Below the pieces are notes generated by a model. It was not told the origin of the DNA. It did not search any database and saw nothing but the letters and a program-made list of their open reading frames with translations. A stretch of DNA of 64,000 bases from an uncultured Clostridia bacterium (GTDB taxonomy: Bacteria > Bacillota > Clostridia > Christensenellales > Borkfalkiaceae): positions 4,451 to 68,450 of the forward strand of contig CAKQQQ010000008.1 in the NCBI GenBank assembly GCA_934271065.1, in the 5' to 3' direction. The stretch's first letter is position 1; each line of letters begins with the position of its first letter. Both the position numbers and the translations under genes were made by a program. Positions 1 through 8,685 of this stretch are shown here, piece after piece.

Positions 1-56
1 GAACTCGCCGTCTGTTATAAGATATTGCAGGATTTTTGATTTTATGATTAAATCGT

Positions 57-1376
57 TTACAGGTTTTTATCGTTTTTTTCACGGACGAAAATGCGGATAG
101 GCGTACCTTCGAAACCGAACGTCTTACGAATGGTGTTTTCGAGAAACCGTTTATACGAAAAATGCATAAGGTCGGAGTTGTTTACGAAAAACACGAACGA
201 CGGCGGGCATACTCCGTCCTGAACGGCGTAGTAAATCTTTAATCTGCGCCCGTTTCGCGCGGGGGGTTCGGTAGCGCGGACGGCGGACGATATTATATCG
301 TTGAGAGTACCCGTAGTGATACGCTTTTCGGCATTGGCTTTGACTTCCGCCGCCGCCGAAAGTATTTTGTTTACTCTCTGCCCCGTCTTCGCGGAGACGT
401 ACACGGACTTGAAATAGTCCATAAACGCAAGGTCGGTCTGTAATTTTTTCTCGAACTCGTTGATGGTGTGAGTGTCTTTTTCGATAAGATCCCACTTATT
501 CATCACGATTACGGACGGTTTGCCCTGCTCGTGTATATACCCCGCTATTTTAACGTCCTGTTCGGTAAGCCCTTCTTCGCAATCGACGACGAGCAGACTT
601 ACGTCGGCGCGCCGTATCGCGCCGAGAGCGCGCAGTACGCTGTAATATTCCACGTCTTCGTCTACCGAACGTTTTCTGCGTATACCTGCGGTATCGATTA
701 TGGTATATTTCTTTCCGTCTACCGTAATTGGCGTGTCTATCGCGTCGCGCGTAGTGCCGGCGATATCGGAAACTATCGTTCTGTCGTAGCCCAAAAGCGC
801 GTTGGTAAGGCTCGATTTGCCGGCGTTGGGCTTGCCGACTATGGCGATTTTAAGCCCGTCGTCATCGCCGAGTTCGTCGGCGGACGGAAAATCCGCGCAT
901 ACTTCGTCAAGCAGATCGCCTATGCCTTTCGCCTGTTCGGCGGAAATGCCGAAAGGCTGACCTAAACCGAGTTCGTAAAAATCGAAAAGTTCTTCGGGTT
1001 TATACACGTCGAGTTTATTGACGGCAAGCACTATCGGTTTACCCGATCTGCGAAGCATATCCGCAACGTCGTGATCCGCCGCGGTCAGCCCGCTTTTCGC
1101 GTCGCAGAAAAAGATTATTACGTTGGCGGTGTCTATCGCGATTTCGGCTTGTTTTTTAACGTGCCGCCACATTTCGTCTTCGGACTTTATCTCTATTCCG
1201 CCCGTATCCACGAGCGTGAAAGTCTTGCCGCACCATTCGGCGTCGCAGTACAGTCTGTCTCTGGTAACGCCCGGCGTATCTTCTACGATAGACAGTTTCT
1301 GCCCCGTTACTCTATTGAAAAAAGTCGATTTGCCGACGTTCGGTCTGCCGACTATCGCTACAAGCGGTTTATTCAT
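57..1376 (-). CDS. der: Ribosome assembly GTPase Der (EngA)
   Basis: This is the tandem GTPase needed for maturation of the 50S ribosomal subunit. The 439 residues match the family length. The first G domain has its P-loop GRPNVGKS at about residues 10-17 and NKLD at 120-123. The second has GKPNAGKSS near 181-189, DTAG near 230 and NKWD near 295. A KH-like domain follows at the C terminus. The start overlaps the stop of the upstream glycosyltransferase gene by 8 bases, so it is the third gene of the operon read from the promoter near 3970. Identification is secure from motifs and length. Confidence 0.97.
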   Translation of the reverse strand: MNKPLVAIVGRPNVGKSTFFNRVTGQKLSIVEDTPGVTRDRLYCDAEWCGKTFTLVDTGGIEIKSEDEMWRHVKKQAEIAIDTANVIIFFCDAKSGLTAADHDVADMLRRSGKPIVLAVNKLDVYKPEELFDFYELGLGQPFGISAEQAKGIGDLLDEVCADFPSADELGDDDGLKIAIVGKPNAGKSSLTNALLGYDRTIVSDIAGTTRDAIDTPITVDGKKYTIIDTAGIRRKRSVDEDVEYYSVLRALGAIRRADVSLLVVDCEEGLTEQDVKIAGYIHEQGKPSVIVMNKWDLIEKDTHTINEFEKKLQTDLAFMDYFKSVYVSAKTGQRVNKILSAAAEVKANAEKRITTGTLNDIISSAVRATEPPARNGRRLKIYYAVQDGVCPPSFVFFVNNSDLMHFSYKRFLENTIRKTFGFEGTPIRIFVREKNDKNL

Positions 1377-2529
1377 TAGTGTTCTCCGTCAGATTGAATT
1401 TAGCGGAAAGCGCGGAAAAGATCGCGTCGGCGATACCGTCGCCGCCGAAGGGTTGAAGTTTACCGCTCGCTTCCTGCATTTTGGCGTACGCGGCGTTTCC
1501 GTCGAGAGCCGCACGGACGAGTTTTATACATTTACGCACCGTACCCGTACGCTTTGCTATTCCGACCGTTTTGACGTAATGGTCGGCGATGAGTTTTTCT
1601 ATTTCGTTCGCGCTGTGCGTTACGCCCGTAGGAATACCGAAAAACGCGGGTTCGGCAAGACCGCTTCCGCTCTTACCGAAATACAGATCGCTTGCGGCGA
1701 GATATTCGATGATGTTGGTGCAGAACGGCAACGGAACGAGCGTGGTTTTTCCGCTCGGTTTTAACGCCGAAAGCCGCCCGAACGCGTCGGCGTTCTTTCC
1801 GCAAGCGGCGATAACCGTAATCGGCAGGTCTTCTTCGAGAAGGGCTTTCGAGAGTTTTTCGGTCAAGCCCACGCCGTAACCGCCGTCCATTACGAGTACC
1901 GTAAACTCGTTTTTAAGACCGAGTTTTTCACGCAGTTCCGCTTTGCTTTTCTTTTTTATATCGAACGCTTCCGCGCGTATCGCGGTAGGCACGAGTTTAA
2001 GATTGTCTTTGTTAAAACGACGCTTTTTCTTTAACGCGGATTTATACCCTTCGGGTACGGAAATAAGCGTCAGATCGCTTTTATAGCAAAAAAACGGGTT
2101 AAGGTGCGCGTCGGGACCGTAAGTTATCGTATACGGCTTGTTTTCGGCGTTTTCGGCGTAATAATTAGTTGCCCAATGCGTGCTTAACACGGCGTCGGGC
2201 GCAAGTTCCGCCATACGCTTTACGCCGTCTTCGTACGCGCCTTTTACGACGCATTTCATAACGAATTCGAGGCTTAAACCGCCGAGCGCGTCCATTGCGA
2301 AGGTATTGACGTAGCCGTACGCGACATCTTTATTGTATTTTACGACTTCCGCGCACATACGCTTTTCAAATTTTTCAAGCGGTAAACCGTAATTTTTGAA
2401 AAAGTCTATCCTTTGAACGTCGATATAATCCGAATACTTCTTTTCAAGCGAATCGGCGATTGCCTTAGCCGCCATAATGTGTCCGAAACCCGCTTCGACG
2501 TAAGGAACGAGTAATTTAATTTTTTTCAT
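1369..2529 (-). CDS. MGDG synthase-like glycosyltransferase (processive diacylglycerol glycosyltransferase family)
   Basis: This GT28-type enzyme probably transfers a sugar to diacylglycerol at the inner face of the membrane to make glycolipids. The N terminus (LLVPYVEAGFGHIMAAKAIA) is the typical first strand and GxGH loop of the MGDG-synthase N domain. A UDP-sugar-binding half follows, with LVMDGGYGVG near the middle and GKSGSGLAEPAFFGIP near residue 290. The length, 386 residues, is normal. It overlaps the upstream ligase gene by 14 bases and der by 8, which suggests translational coupling. The family is clear, but the sugar and the exact acceptor cannot be read from sequence. Confidence 0.85.
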   Translation of the reverse strand: MKKIKLLVPYVEAGFGHIMAAKAIADSLEKKYSDYIDVQRIDFFKNYGLPLEKFEKRMCAEVVKYNKDVAYGYVNTFAMDALGGLSLEFVMKCVVKGAYEDGVKRMAELAPDAVLSTHWATNYYAENAENKPYTITYGPDAHLNPFFCYKSDLTLISVPEGYKSALKKKRRFNKDNLKLVPTAIRAEAFDIKKKSKAELREKLGLKNEFTVLVMDGGYGVGLTEKLSKALLEEDLPITVIAACGKNADAFGRLSALKPSGKTTLVPLPFCTNIIEYLAASDLYFGKSGSGLAEPAFFGIPTGVTHSANEIEKLIADHYVKTVGIAKRTGTVRKCIKLVRAALDGNAAYAKMQEASGKLQPFGGDGIADAIFSALSAKFNLTENTNE

Positions 2530-3937
2530 AACCTGAAACCTTGGGCGATAACTTTTCGACCGCGACCGTCACGAGAGCGTAAAAATACAGAACGTACGGC
2601 ATACAATACGATATATCGAGCAAGCCTATCGCGAGATTCGCTATAAAAAACGTCAGAGTATAAAGCCTGCACTCGCTCGGACGGGCGTATACGGTCGATT
2701 GAAAATATATGACGGCGCACATCGCTATAACGCCGATTATTCCCGCGCTGCCGAGCGCGTCGAGAACGTAGTTATGCGCAAATTCCGAAAGAGTGAACCC
2801 GACGGCGTTGCTTTCCATAAACCGCCTTGCGAAACCCACGCCCAGCACGGGGCTTTCGAGAAAATACTCTATACGGTACTTCCAGCAATTATACCTGCCG
2901 TTGGACACGTCTCTGCCCGTAAAGGCGTTTTTCAGATATTCGATAACGCTGAAATCGGTTTTACGCATAAACGCGAACGCCGCCGCGCACGCCGCAAGCA
3001 GACAAACGCCGAGTATTATCCCGAACGAGAGCCGCTTTTCTTTTCGTTTGACGAGCGTTCTTACGCAGAAGAAAATCGCTATCGCGCCGCCGACGAGCAT
3101 ACCCGTACGCGAAAGCGTGAGTATGATACACGCCGAACAAAACAGCGCGGACAACCAGTATAATACGGCGTACTTGCTCTTTTCGGCTTTATAAAAACAA
3201 AACGGCAGAAACATAGCGATTATCTCGCCCGCTATATTGCTTACGCCCCAGCCCGTGACGATACGCATTTTCCATTCTACGGGCTTGCCGTCGTCGCCGA
3301 TTATCGTGCCGAAACTTCCGCCCGAAGCGTAGTTGAGAACGTATACGAAAACTATCTCTAACGCCGCGACGAGCGCGAGTTCGGATAAGAGCGTAGCAAT
3401 ATAATCGACGAGTTCGCCGTCGTTTTTAACGGTGGCGGTAAACACGACGTAAAACCCGAACAGGCACGCGATTATTACGAGACAGACGATAACGCTGTCA
3501 AGATAATACTGCTTGCCTATGCCCGCGATGAGCATAGAAACCGCCATTATGGTAAACGGCAGATACGATTTGCCGTCTTTTAAGTTTTTGCGTTCTTTGA
3601 TTACCCGATACAGCACGCACAAAAACGCCGCCGCGCCCACCGCGAGAATCGGATATAATATCTCCGCGCGACCGAAATAGTTGGACGGATCGCCGTAACC
3701 CGGACTGTGCTGGGTAGACACGACGAAAATCAGGTTCGCGAACGGAGTCAGCCAACCGCGATAATCGTCTACGAAAAGCGCGGCTAAACCTATAACCGTA
3801 AGTATAACGATAACGCCTGCCATATCCCACGCGAGCATATGGAACACAAGCGTAAACGCGCCCGTGGCGAATATATACGCCGGCGTATGAACGAACGCGT
3901 TGATACGGTTCTTTATATTTATCGCCTTTTCATTCAT
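2516..3937 (-). CDS. O-antigen ligase/polymerase-like polytopic membrane protein
   Basis: This is a membrane protein of about 473 residues with roughly ten to twelve hydrophobic segments and one larger extracytoplasmic loop holding the motif LSRTGMLVGG, as in the Wzy/O-antigen ligase superfamily. Members join or polymerise undecaprenol-linked glycans outside the membrane. I place the start at the ATG at 3937 because GGGAG lies six bases upstream and the promoter at 3970-3999 would initiate after the longer ORF start at 3967. It is the first gene of an operon with a glycolipid glycosyltransferase and der. The substrate is unknown. Confidence 0.7.
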   Translation of the reverse strand: MNEKAINIKNRINAFVHTPAYIFATGAFTLVFHMLAWDMAGVIVILTVIGLAALFVDDYRGWLTPFANLIFVVSTQHSPGYGDPSNYFGRAEILYPILAVGAAAFLCVLYRVIKERKNLKDGKSYLPFTIMAVSMLIAGIGKQYYLDSVIVCLVIIACLFGFYVVFTATVKNDGELVDYIATLLSELALVAALEIVFVYVLNYASGGSFGTIIGDDGKPVEWKMRIVTGWGVSNIAGEIIAMFLPFCFYKAEKSKYAVLYWLSALFCSACIILTLSRTGMLVGGAIAIFFCVRTLVKRKEKRLSFGIILGVCLLAACAAAFAFMRKTDFSVIEYLKNAFTGRDVSNGRYNCWKYRIEYFLESPVLGVGFARRFMESNAVGFTLSEFAHNYVLDALGSAGIIGVIAMCAVIYFQSTVYARPSECRLYTLTFFIANLAIGLLDISYCMPYVLYFYALVTVAVEKLSPKVSGYEKN

Positions 3938-3969
3938 ATAATACTCCCATAATCGCGCGATTCTCACAT

Positions 3970-3999
3970 ATTATACTATACAAAGCGGAATAAAATCAA
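3970..3999 (-). promoter_or_regulatory. Sigma-A promoter of the ligase-glycosyltransferase-der operon
   Basis: On the minus strand TTGATT (3994-3999) and TATAAT (3970-3975) are separated by 18 bases. Initiation would fall near 3962, 25 bases before the chosen ATG. Confidence 0.7.
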
Positions 4000-4058
4000 C
4001 TTTTTTGACGGCAAAATTTAATTTTGACGGCGCGCGGACGCAAAAACGAAAAGAGAAA

Positions 4059-4084
4059 GCCGCGATTCTTTTCAGAATCGCGGC
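4059..4084. terminator. Hairpin, probable terminator after sigE
   Basis: Perfect 11-base arms (GCCGCGATTCT / AGAATCGCGGC) flank a four-base loop between the ligase operon promoter and the sigE end. It probably ends the minus-strand sigE transcript, although the minus-strand T tract is weak. Confidence 0.5.
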
Positions 4085-4110
4085 GATCGCATAATCGTTA
4101 ATTATCTTAT

Positions 4111-4221
4111 TTATTTATCGGCGCAGTCTTTATCCAACTCTTCAGCCCACTTGCGCGTGCCTGCGTTTATTCCCTTTCTCGAATAATAATACGAACCGTG
4201 CAAAAACGACGCATGACGCAT
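4111..4221 (-). CDS. Possible 36-residue protein downstream of sigE
   Basis: An intact frame of 36 codons starts with ATG four bases after the sigE stop codon and ends just before the terminator hairpin. The product is charged and begins MRHASFLHGSYYYSRKG, with TRKWAEELDKD toward the end. No clear Shine-Dalgarno precedes it; translation could be coupled to sigE. I do not recognise the family. Its position inside the sporulation transcript is the main argument that it is real. Confidence 0.35.
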   Translation of the reverse strand: MRHASFLHGSYYYSRKGINAGTRKWAEELDKDCADK

Positions 4222-4225
4222 TGAA

Positions 4226-4930
4226 TTATTCGGCTAAACGCTTGAATTCTTTACGCAGTTTATATACTATTTTCTTTTCGAGCCGCGATATGTAACTTTG
4301 GGATATGCCGAGAATGTCGGCGACTTCTTTTTGCGTAAGTTCTTCTTCGCCGAACAGCCCGAAACGCAAGTCCATTATCTGCTTTTCGCGCGGGGATAAC
4401 CGCTCTATCGCTTCCCTTAACGTTCTGGCTTCGTCTGCGTTTTCCATATCTTTATACACCACGTCGCTATCCGTGCCGAGTACGTCAGACAGTAATAGTT
4501 CGTTGCCTTCCCAATCGACGTTCAAAGGCTCGTCGAGAGAGATTTCGCCCTTTATTCTGACTATCTTTCTAAGATACATCAGTATTTCGTTTTCGATACA
4601 CCGCGACGCGTAAGTGGCGAGTTTTATGTTCTTGTCGGCGTTGAACGTGTTGACGGCTTTGATAAGCCCTATCGTTCCGACGGATATAAGGTCGTCGAGT
4701 TCCACGCCCGTGTTGTCGAATTTACGCGCGACGTATACCACGAGCCTTAAATTATGCTCTATAAGATCGTTTTTAACACGCTCTTCGCCCCTGCCGAGCA
4801 GCGAGATCTTCTCCTGTTCTTCGTCGGGAGTATAGGGCGTCGGCAACGCGTCCGCGCCCGTTATATAGTGAACGTAACCTTCGCAACCGCCGAAAATTTT
4901 TCTTAATATCGCTCTTATTTTTTCAAACAT
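4226..4930 (-). CDS. sigE: Sporulation sigma factor sigma-E
   Basis: This is the mother-cell sigma factor of early sporulation, 234 residues. It has an N-terminal extension before region 2, corresponding to the pro-sequence that SpoIIGA removes. Region 2 (ENEILMYLRKI, LISVGTIGLIKAV) and the region 4 helix-turn-helix (TQKEVADILGISQSYISRLE) are clear. It starts ten bases after spoIIGA with GGAG upstream, as in the spoIIG operon of Bacillus. The context with spoIIGA separates it from other sigma-70 paralogues such as sigma-K and sigma-G. Confidence 0.96.
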   Translation of the reverse strand: MFEKIRAILRKIFGGCEGYVHYITGADALPTPYTPDEEQEKISLLGRGEERVKNDLIEHNLRLVVYVARKFDNTGVELDDLISVGTIGLIKAVNTFNADKNIKLATYASRCIENEILMYLRKIVRIKGEISLDEPLNVDWEGNELLLSDVLGTDSDVVYKDMENADEARTLREAIERLSPREKQIMDLRFGLFGEEELTQKEVADILGISQSYISRLEKKIVYKLRKEFKRLAE

Positions 4931-4940
4931 AAACCGCTCC

Positions 4941-5759
4941 TTACGCCATAATCGGGCTTAAAAGCAAATCGAAACCGTCGTCTTCGCCGAACGCAGCGTC
5001 GCTCACGCCCATAACTACGTTATTTATTATATTCGGACGAGTTCCCGTATATATCACGATACGGTCGGGTTTGTAAATTTTTATTTTTTTACGCCCCGTA
5101 ACCGTCTTTATTTCAAACTCGCCGAGATAATAAACGGACAGGTCTTTTTTGAAAAACGCTTTGCCGAACGCACGCGCGGAACATATCGCCACGGGGCAGG
5201 AAAGCGGCGGATATACGAGCCTGTTGCCGCTGTCGATAAACCCGCGAAAGGCGTAACTTTCGTCGCCGAACGTAAGCGAACAATCGGCGGAGAACTCGAA
5301 CGCGGTCTTTCTGCGGTAGAGTTTTTTAACCGCCCGCGCAATAGCGAAATACAGTATAAAACAACACGCCAGACAAAACCCTACGGGGAGTTTTCCGTCC
5401 GAAAACGTAGTAAGAACGTCGTAATTTACGCCAAGCAGCGCGGCTGTGGCGGCAACGCCGCCGCCGAACAGAAAGGTATAAAACAAAAACAGATAATAGC
5501 AGAATATATACTCCTTCGCGGTTCTGAATTTACCCGACGCGGCGACGAGCAAAAAACCGAGAACGACGCGCGCGACGAAAAGCGCGCCCTTATTCACGGA
5601 TATTAAAGGAACGAGCAGCGCGGCGACCGCGCCCGTCAGCGACGAGACGCACACGCCGAAAGCCTTACTATCGAGTTTTAACGTTTTTCTCGCCAGCAAA
5701 AGCAACAACGCGTCGATCAGAAAGTTATCGAGAAAAACGTATTCCGCATAAACGACCAT
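4941..5759 (-). CDS. spoIIGA: Sigma-E processing peptidase SpoIIGA
   Basis: This is the membrane-bound aspartic-type protease that cleaves pro-sigma-E. The 272 residues comprise about five N-terminal membrane segments and a cytoplasmic C-terminal protease half with the FIDSGN motif near residue 175. It lies directly upstream of sigE. The start ATG has no Shine-Dalgarno; instead a TATAAT box ends six bases before it, which predicts a leaderless message. The 0A-like boxes upstream fit the known Spo0A control of this operon in other Firmicutes. Confidence 0.95.
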   Translation of the reverse strand: MVVYAEYVFLDNFLIDALLLLLARKTLKLDSKAFGVCVSSLTGAVAALLVPLISVNKGALFVARVVLGFLLVAASGKFRTAKEYIFCYYLFLFYTFLFGGGVAATAALLGVNYDVLTTFSDGKLPVGFCLACCFILYFAIARAVKKLYRRKTAFEFSADCSLTFGDESYAFRGFIDSGNRLVYPPLSCPVAICSARAFGKAFFKKDLSVYYLGEFEIKTVTGRKKIKIYKPDRIVIYTGTRPNIINNVVMGVSDAAFGEDDGFDLLLSPIMA

Positions 5760-5765
5760 ACGGCG

Positions 5766-5833
5766 ATTATAATACTTTCAAACGCCCCTTTTTTGACTGT
5801 TTTTTTGTATTGATAGCGTATTTTGTCAAAACG
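5766..5833 (-). promoter_or_regulatory. spoIIG promoter region with Spo0A-like boxes
   Basis: On the minus strand the -10 box TATAAT occupies 5766-5771, six bases from the ATG. A poor -35 is typical of Spo0A-activated sigma-A promoters. A sequence matching the 0A box (TTTTGTCAAAA) is at 5821-5831 and a weaker copy (AGTCAAA) near 5791-5800. The box calls are by eye. Confidence 0.45.
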
Positions 5834-5891
5834 CACTCGTTCGCGGCTATACGTTAGAGATTTGGGCTGACGGTTGGCTTGTATTATATGA

Positions 5892-5926
5892 AAAGCGGAC
5901 TTCGCGTCGTTTGCGAAGTCCGCTTT
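5892..5926 (-). terminator. Terminator of the 5952-8603 gene
   Basis: AAAGCGGACTTCGC and its exact complement enclose a seven-base loop. It lies 26 bases downstream of the lipoprotein stop codon on the minus strand. Confidence 0.75.
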
Positions 5927-5951
5927 ATTTAAGGATTTATCTTTTTATAAG

Positions 5952-8603
5952 TTACTTTACTTTAACGTAGCCGCCGCTTACGCTTGAAAAATTCGTTCCC
6001 GGTATATCTACGTCGATATGAATCGTTCCGTCGGCGGGAATCACGCATCCGCTCGGGCTTGTGGAATAACTACTGCCGCTGAACGGGCCGACTTTGACTA
6101 TTTTACCTTCGTATAATACCGTGCCGCTTGACGAGTAGATTTGAACGGTCTGCCCTACCTGAAAATATCCCGATTGAACCGACGTCGTTATCCACGCTTC
6201 CTTACCTGTCGAAGAGATATTTTGTATCGTGTTCGACACGCCCTTTCCAGATTCGACTACAGCGATTTCAACCGTCTTCTGAGTGCTTGTCGACTTGCCC
6301 AACGTATAATTTTCCGCCCTGCCTTTCGTTATTCTGAGCGTAAAACTGTTGAAGTCGTTCTCGATAGAAACTGCCTTTTTCTGATTTCTTTTCAGATATT
6401 TAGAACCCGGAGAAGTAAGTTCCAAACCCGCATACCCGTTTACGAGCCTTAACGCAAGTAATTCGCCTTCTATGGGCGAAAGCGATTCAAGCGACAACTG
6501 ATCGCCGTTTTGCAGGTTGTTATTCGTCGCAACGTAACCGGTTTTAAGTTTGATTACGAACGGATTGATTTTGACCGTCCTTGCGGAAGACGTCGCGCCG
6601 CCCCATTCGCTCGTCGCGCCGACCACGAAACGATAACTATAAGTGCCTGCGTTCAGCGGATATTTGCTTGAATCGGTAACTTTTTCCCATTGACCGTCGC
6701 CCTTTTTCACTTCGACGTATCTTTCGCCTGCCTGCGCGGGATTGGTGTAGTTGGTACAGTTGCTTTCGCCTGCCGCGTTCTTTTGCGCAGACTTCGCGCC
6801 GACGCTCGTCAGACTTAAATCGCAGGTTTGTTTATCGTACGTTTTACTTATATACGGCAGACCTTGCATAGTTGCCGTTCTCTCTTTCACGACCACGGTA
6901 AAGTGAACGTATTCCGTGTTTGCGGCATAGTAGTTCTTGCCTTCGGCGTATTCGATACGCGCGCGGTATTCGCCCGCGCCCTGCATAGCAAGCGCTTTCG
7001 TAGTGCCTACCCACAGGCGTTCGCCGCTTTTTTGTTCCCAGACGACGGTTTTTTCGCCGTAGCCCGTACCGATTTCAACGTAGCCGGTTACGGGATCGGG
7101 AATCGGCTCGCCGACCTTGAACGGCGCGGTATACTCGTCGGCGTTGCCTATAACGAAAGTATTGCCGACGCTCGCTTTTACGATGCTTACGCTGATATTG
7201 CGCGGATCGACCGAGTAGTTTGCCGAATCAGCACCCTGCTTATTGTAGCCGTCGTATTCCGCGCCGACGTCCGCGCTCTTCGTGTAAACGTTGAAAATAA
7301 CGTCGTCGCCTTCGATTTTGCCGACGGGTTCGCCCGAGAAAAATTTTGAATTATCGTATGCTTTTTTCCAGTTGATAGTTACCTGTACGGGAGTGATACT
7401 CGCTTCGACTTGCGTCTTATCTATTTCGTAGTTGCCCGCGTCTTTACCCGACAGTTCTACCGAAAGCACGTCCGCGCCGACTTTTTTACTGGTCATAGTA
7501 ACGGTAGCGGTAACTTCTTCGCCGTCAACCACGCCGACGAGAGTTGCGGACATAGTCGCGTTTCCGTCGTATACCTTGCTTGCCGGTTCTGTAGTAAGCG
7601 ATTTTTTAGTAACGGCGAAGTCTTTGGTCATCTCGGCGCTCTTCCACTCCGCGGTGGCTTCGACTACGATTTTTACCGTATATTCGCCGACTGCTTTCGG
7701 GGCGGCGGCGACGTATTTATCGTCCGCTTCGGATTTGAGTTTATACCTTATAGTGACGTTTCCGCCACCGCTACGCACGACCTGCGCCGCCGTAAGCGAA
7801 ACGGGCGTTCCGTCGTAAACCTTGTCAAGCGTTACGCCGTCGGCAAGCGCGACGGTATTGTCTTTCGCGTTGAGCGCGGCGATCGGCTCGGTTCTTTTGG
7901 CGTCGCAAACCTTACACTTATAAGTCTTTACGCCTGCCGTACCGTAGCCCGCGGGCGTGGTAATCTCGCCGTCGTTCCATTCGTGCGCCGCAACGGAATT
8001 TCTCTCGCCGGTGTGCGCGCAGGTCGCGGGGTGCCAGTGATTTTCGCTGTCGTGCGCCCATACGGAATCGTTGAAAGTATGTTCGTGATCCTTTTTACCG
8101 ATAGCGGCGGTCTTCGTCTGCCCGCACTTGGTACAGGTATAAGTCTTAACGCCTTCTTCGGTTTCGGTCGGTTCGGTAGTTACCGTTCCGTCGTCCCAGA
8201 CGTGCTTTTCAAGCGAGCCTTTCTCGGCGGTATGTTCGCAGGTGGCGGGGTGCCAATGGTTATTCTCGTCCTTTTCCCATACGTTGGCGTTAAACTTGTG
8301 CGTATGCGCAAGTTTAGGCACTTTTTCGGTTTTCTGATAGCCGCAAGTGCCGCAAGTAAGGGTTTTTAAGCCTTCCGCTTCTTCCGTGGGCTGAGCCGTT
8401 ACCACGCCCGCTCCGAAATCGTGAGCGGCAAAATCGCGCGTGTCTTTATGCTTCTTCGTGGTACATTCGTGCCAATGGCTCGTTTCGTCATACTTCCAGT
8501 CGGTCGAATATTTATGCTTGTTCTTACTGCAAGCGGTAAATACCGACAACGACAACATAACAGTCAGTACGACCGATAGGGTTGTGATAATTTTCTTCTT
8601 CAT
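5952..8603 (-). CDS. Large lipoprotein with W-H-x-H / CxxC modules and YDG/MBG-type repeats
   Basis: This is an 883-residue surface lipoprotein. The first 25 residues are a lipoprotein signal peptide with lipobox FTAC. Three copies of a module follow (about residues 35-245), each with W-x(n)-HWH-x-C-T/A and a later CxxC pair (CGTCG, CTKCG, CKVCD), which probably binds zinc. Next come immunoglobulin-like YDG/MBG domains, recognisable from KVYDGTPVSLTA and KVYDGNATMSAT. The C-terminal third is further beta-rich sequence without a sorting signal. CGGAGG precedes the ATG. Function is unknown; adhesion or cell-surface scaffolding is a guess from the repeats. Two neighbouring genes share the His/CxxC modules. 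Confidence 0.75.
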   Translation of the reverse strand: MKKKIITTLSVVLTVMLSLSVFTACSKNKHKYSTDWKYDETSHWHECTTKKHKDTRDFAAHDFGAGVVTAQPTEEAEGLKTLTCGTCGYQKTEKVPKLAHTHKFNANVWEKDENNHWHPATCEHTAEKGSLEKHVWDDGTVTTEPTETEEGVKTYTCTKCGQTKTAAIGKKDHEHTFNDSVWAHDSENHWHPATCAHTGERNSVAAHEWNDGEITTPAGYGTAGVKTYKCKVCDAKRTEPIAALNAKDNTVALADGVTLDKVYDGTPVSLTAAQVVRSGGGNVTIRYKLKSEADDKYVAAAPKAVGEYTVKIVVEATAEWKSAEMTKDFAVTKKSLTTEPASKVYDGNATMSATLVGVVDGEEVTATVTMTSKKVGADVLSVELSGKDAGNYEIDKTQVEASITPVQVTINWKKAYDNSKFFSGEPVGKIEGDDVIFNVYTKSADVGAEYDGYNKQGADSANYSVDPRNISVSIVKASVGNTFVIGNADEYTAPFKVGEPIPDPVTGYVEIGTGYGEKTVVWEQKSGERLWVGTTKALAMQGAGEYRARIEYAEGKNYYAANTEYVHFTVVVKERTATMQGLPYISKTYDKQTCDLSLTSVGAKSAQKNAAGESNCTNYTNPAQAGERYVEVKKGDGQWEKVTDSSKYPLNAGTYSYRFVVGATSEWGGATSSARTVKINPFVIKLKTGYVATNNNLQNGDQLSLESLSPIEGELLALRLVNGYAGLELTSPGSKYLKRNQKKAVSIENDFNSFTLRITKGRAENYTLGKSTSTQKTVEIAVVESGKGVSNTIQNISSTGKEAWITTSVQSGYFQVGQTVQIYSSSGTVLYEGKIVKVGPFSGSSYSTSPSGCVIPADGTIHIDVDIPGTNFSSVSGGYVKVK

Positions 8604-8685
8604 TTTTACCTCCGTTATAGATGAACGTATATATTCCGAACCGCCGCTTTGCGGCGATAAGAAATCGCATTTAACTTTTTCGGTT

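Noticed and set aside
7410..8369. Plus-strand open frame of 319 codons opposite the first lipoprotein
   Set aside because: Same explanation: antisense shadow of a clear lipoprotein gene with no supporting start signal.
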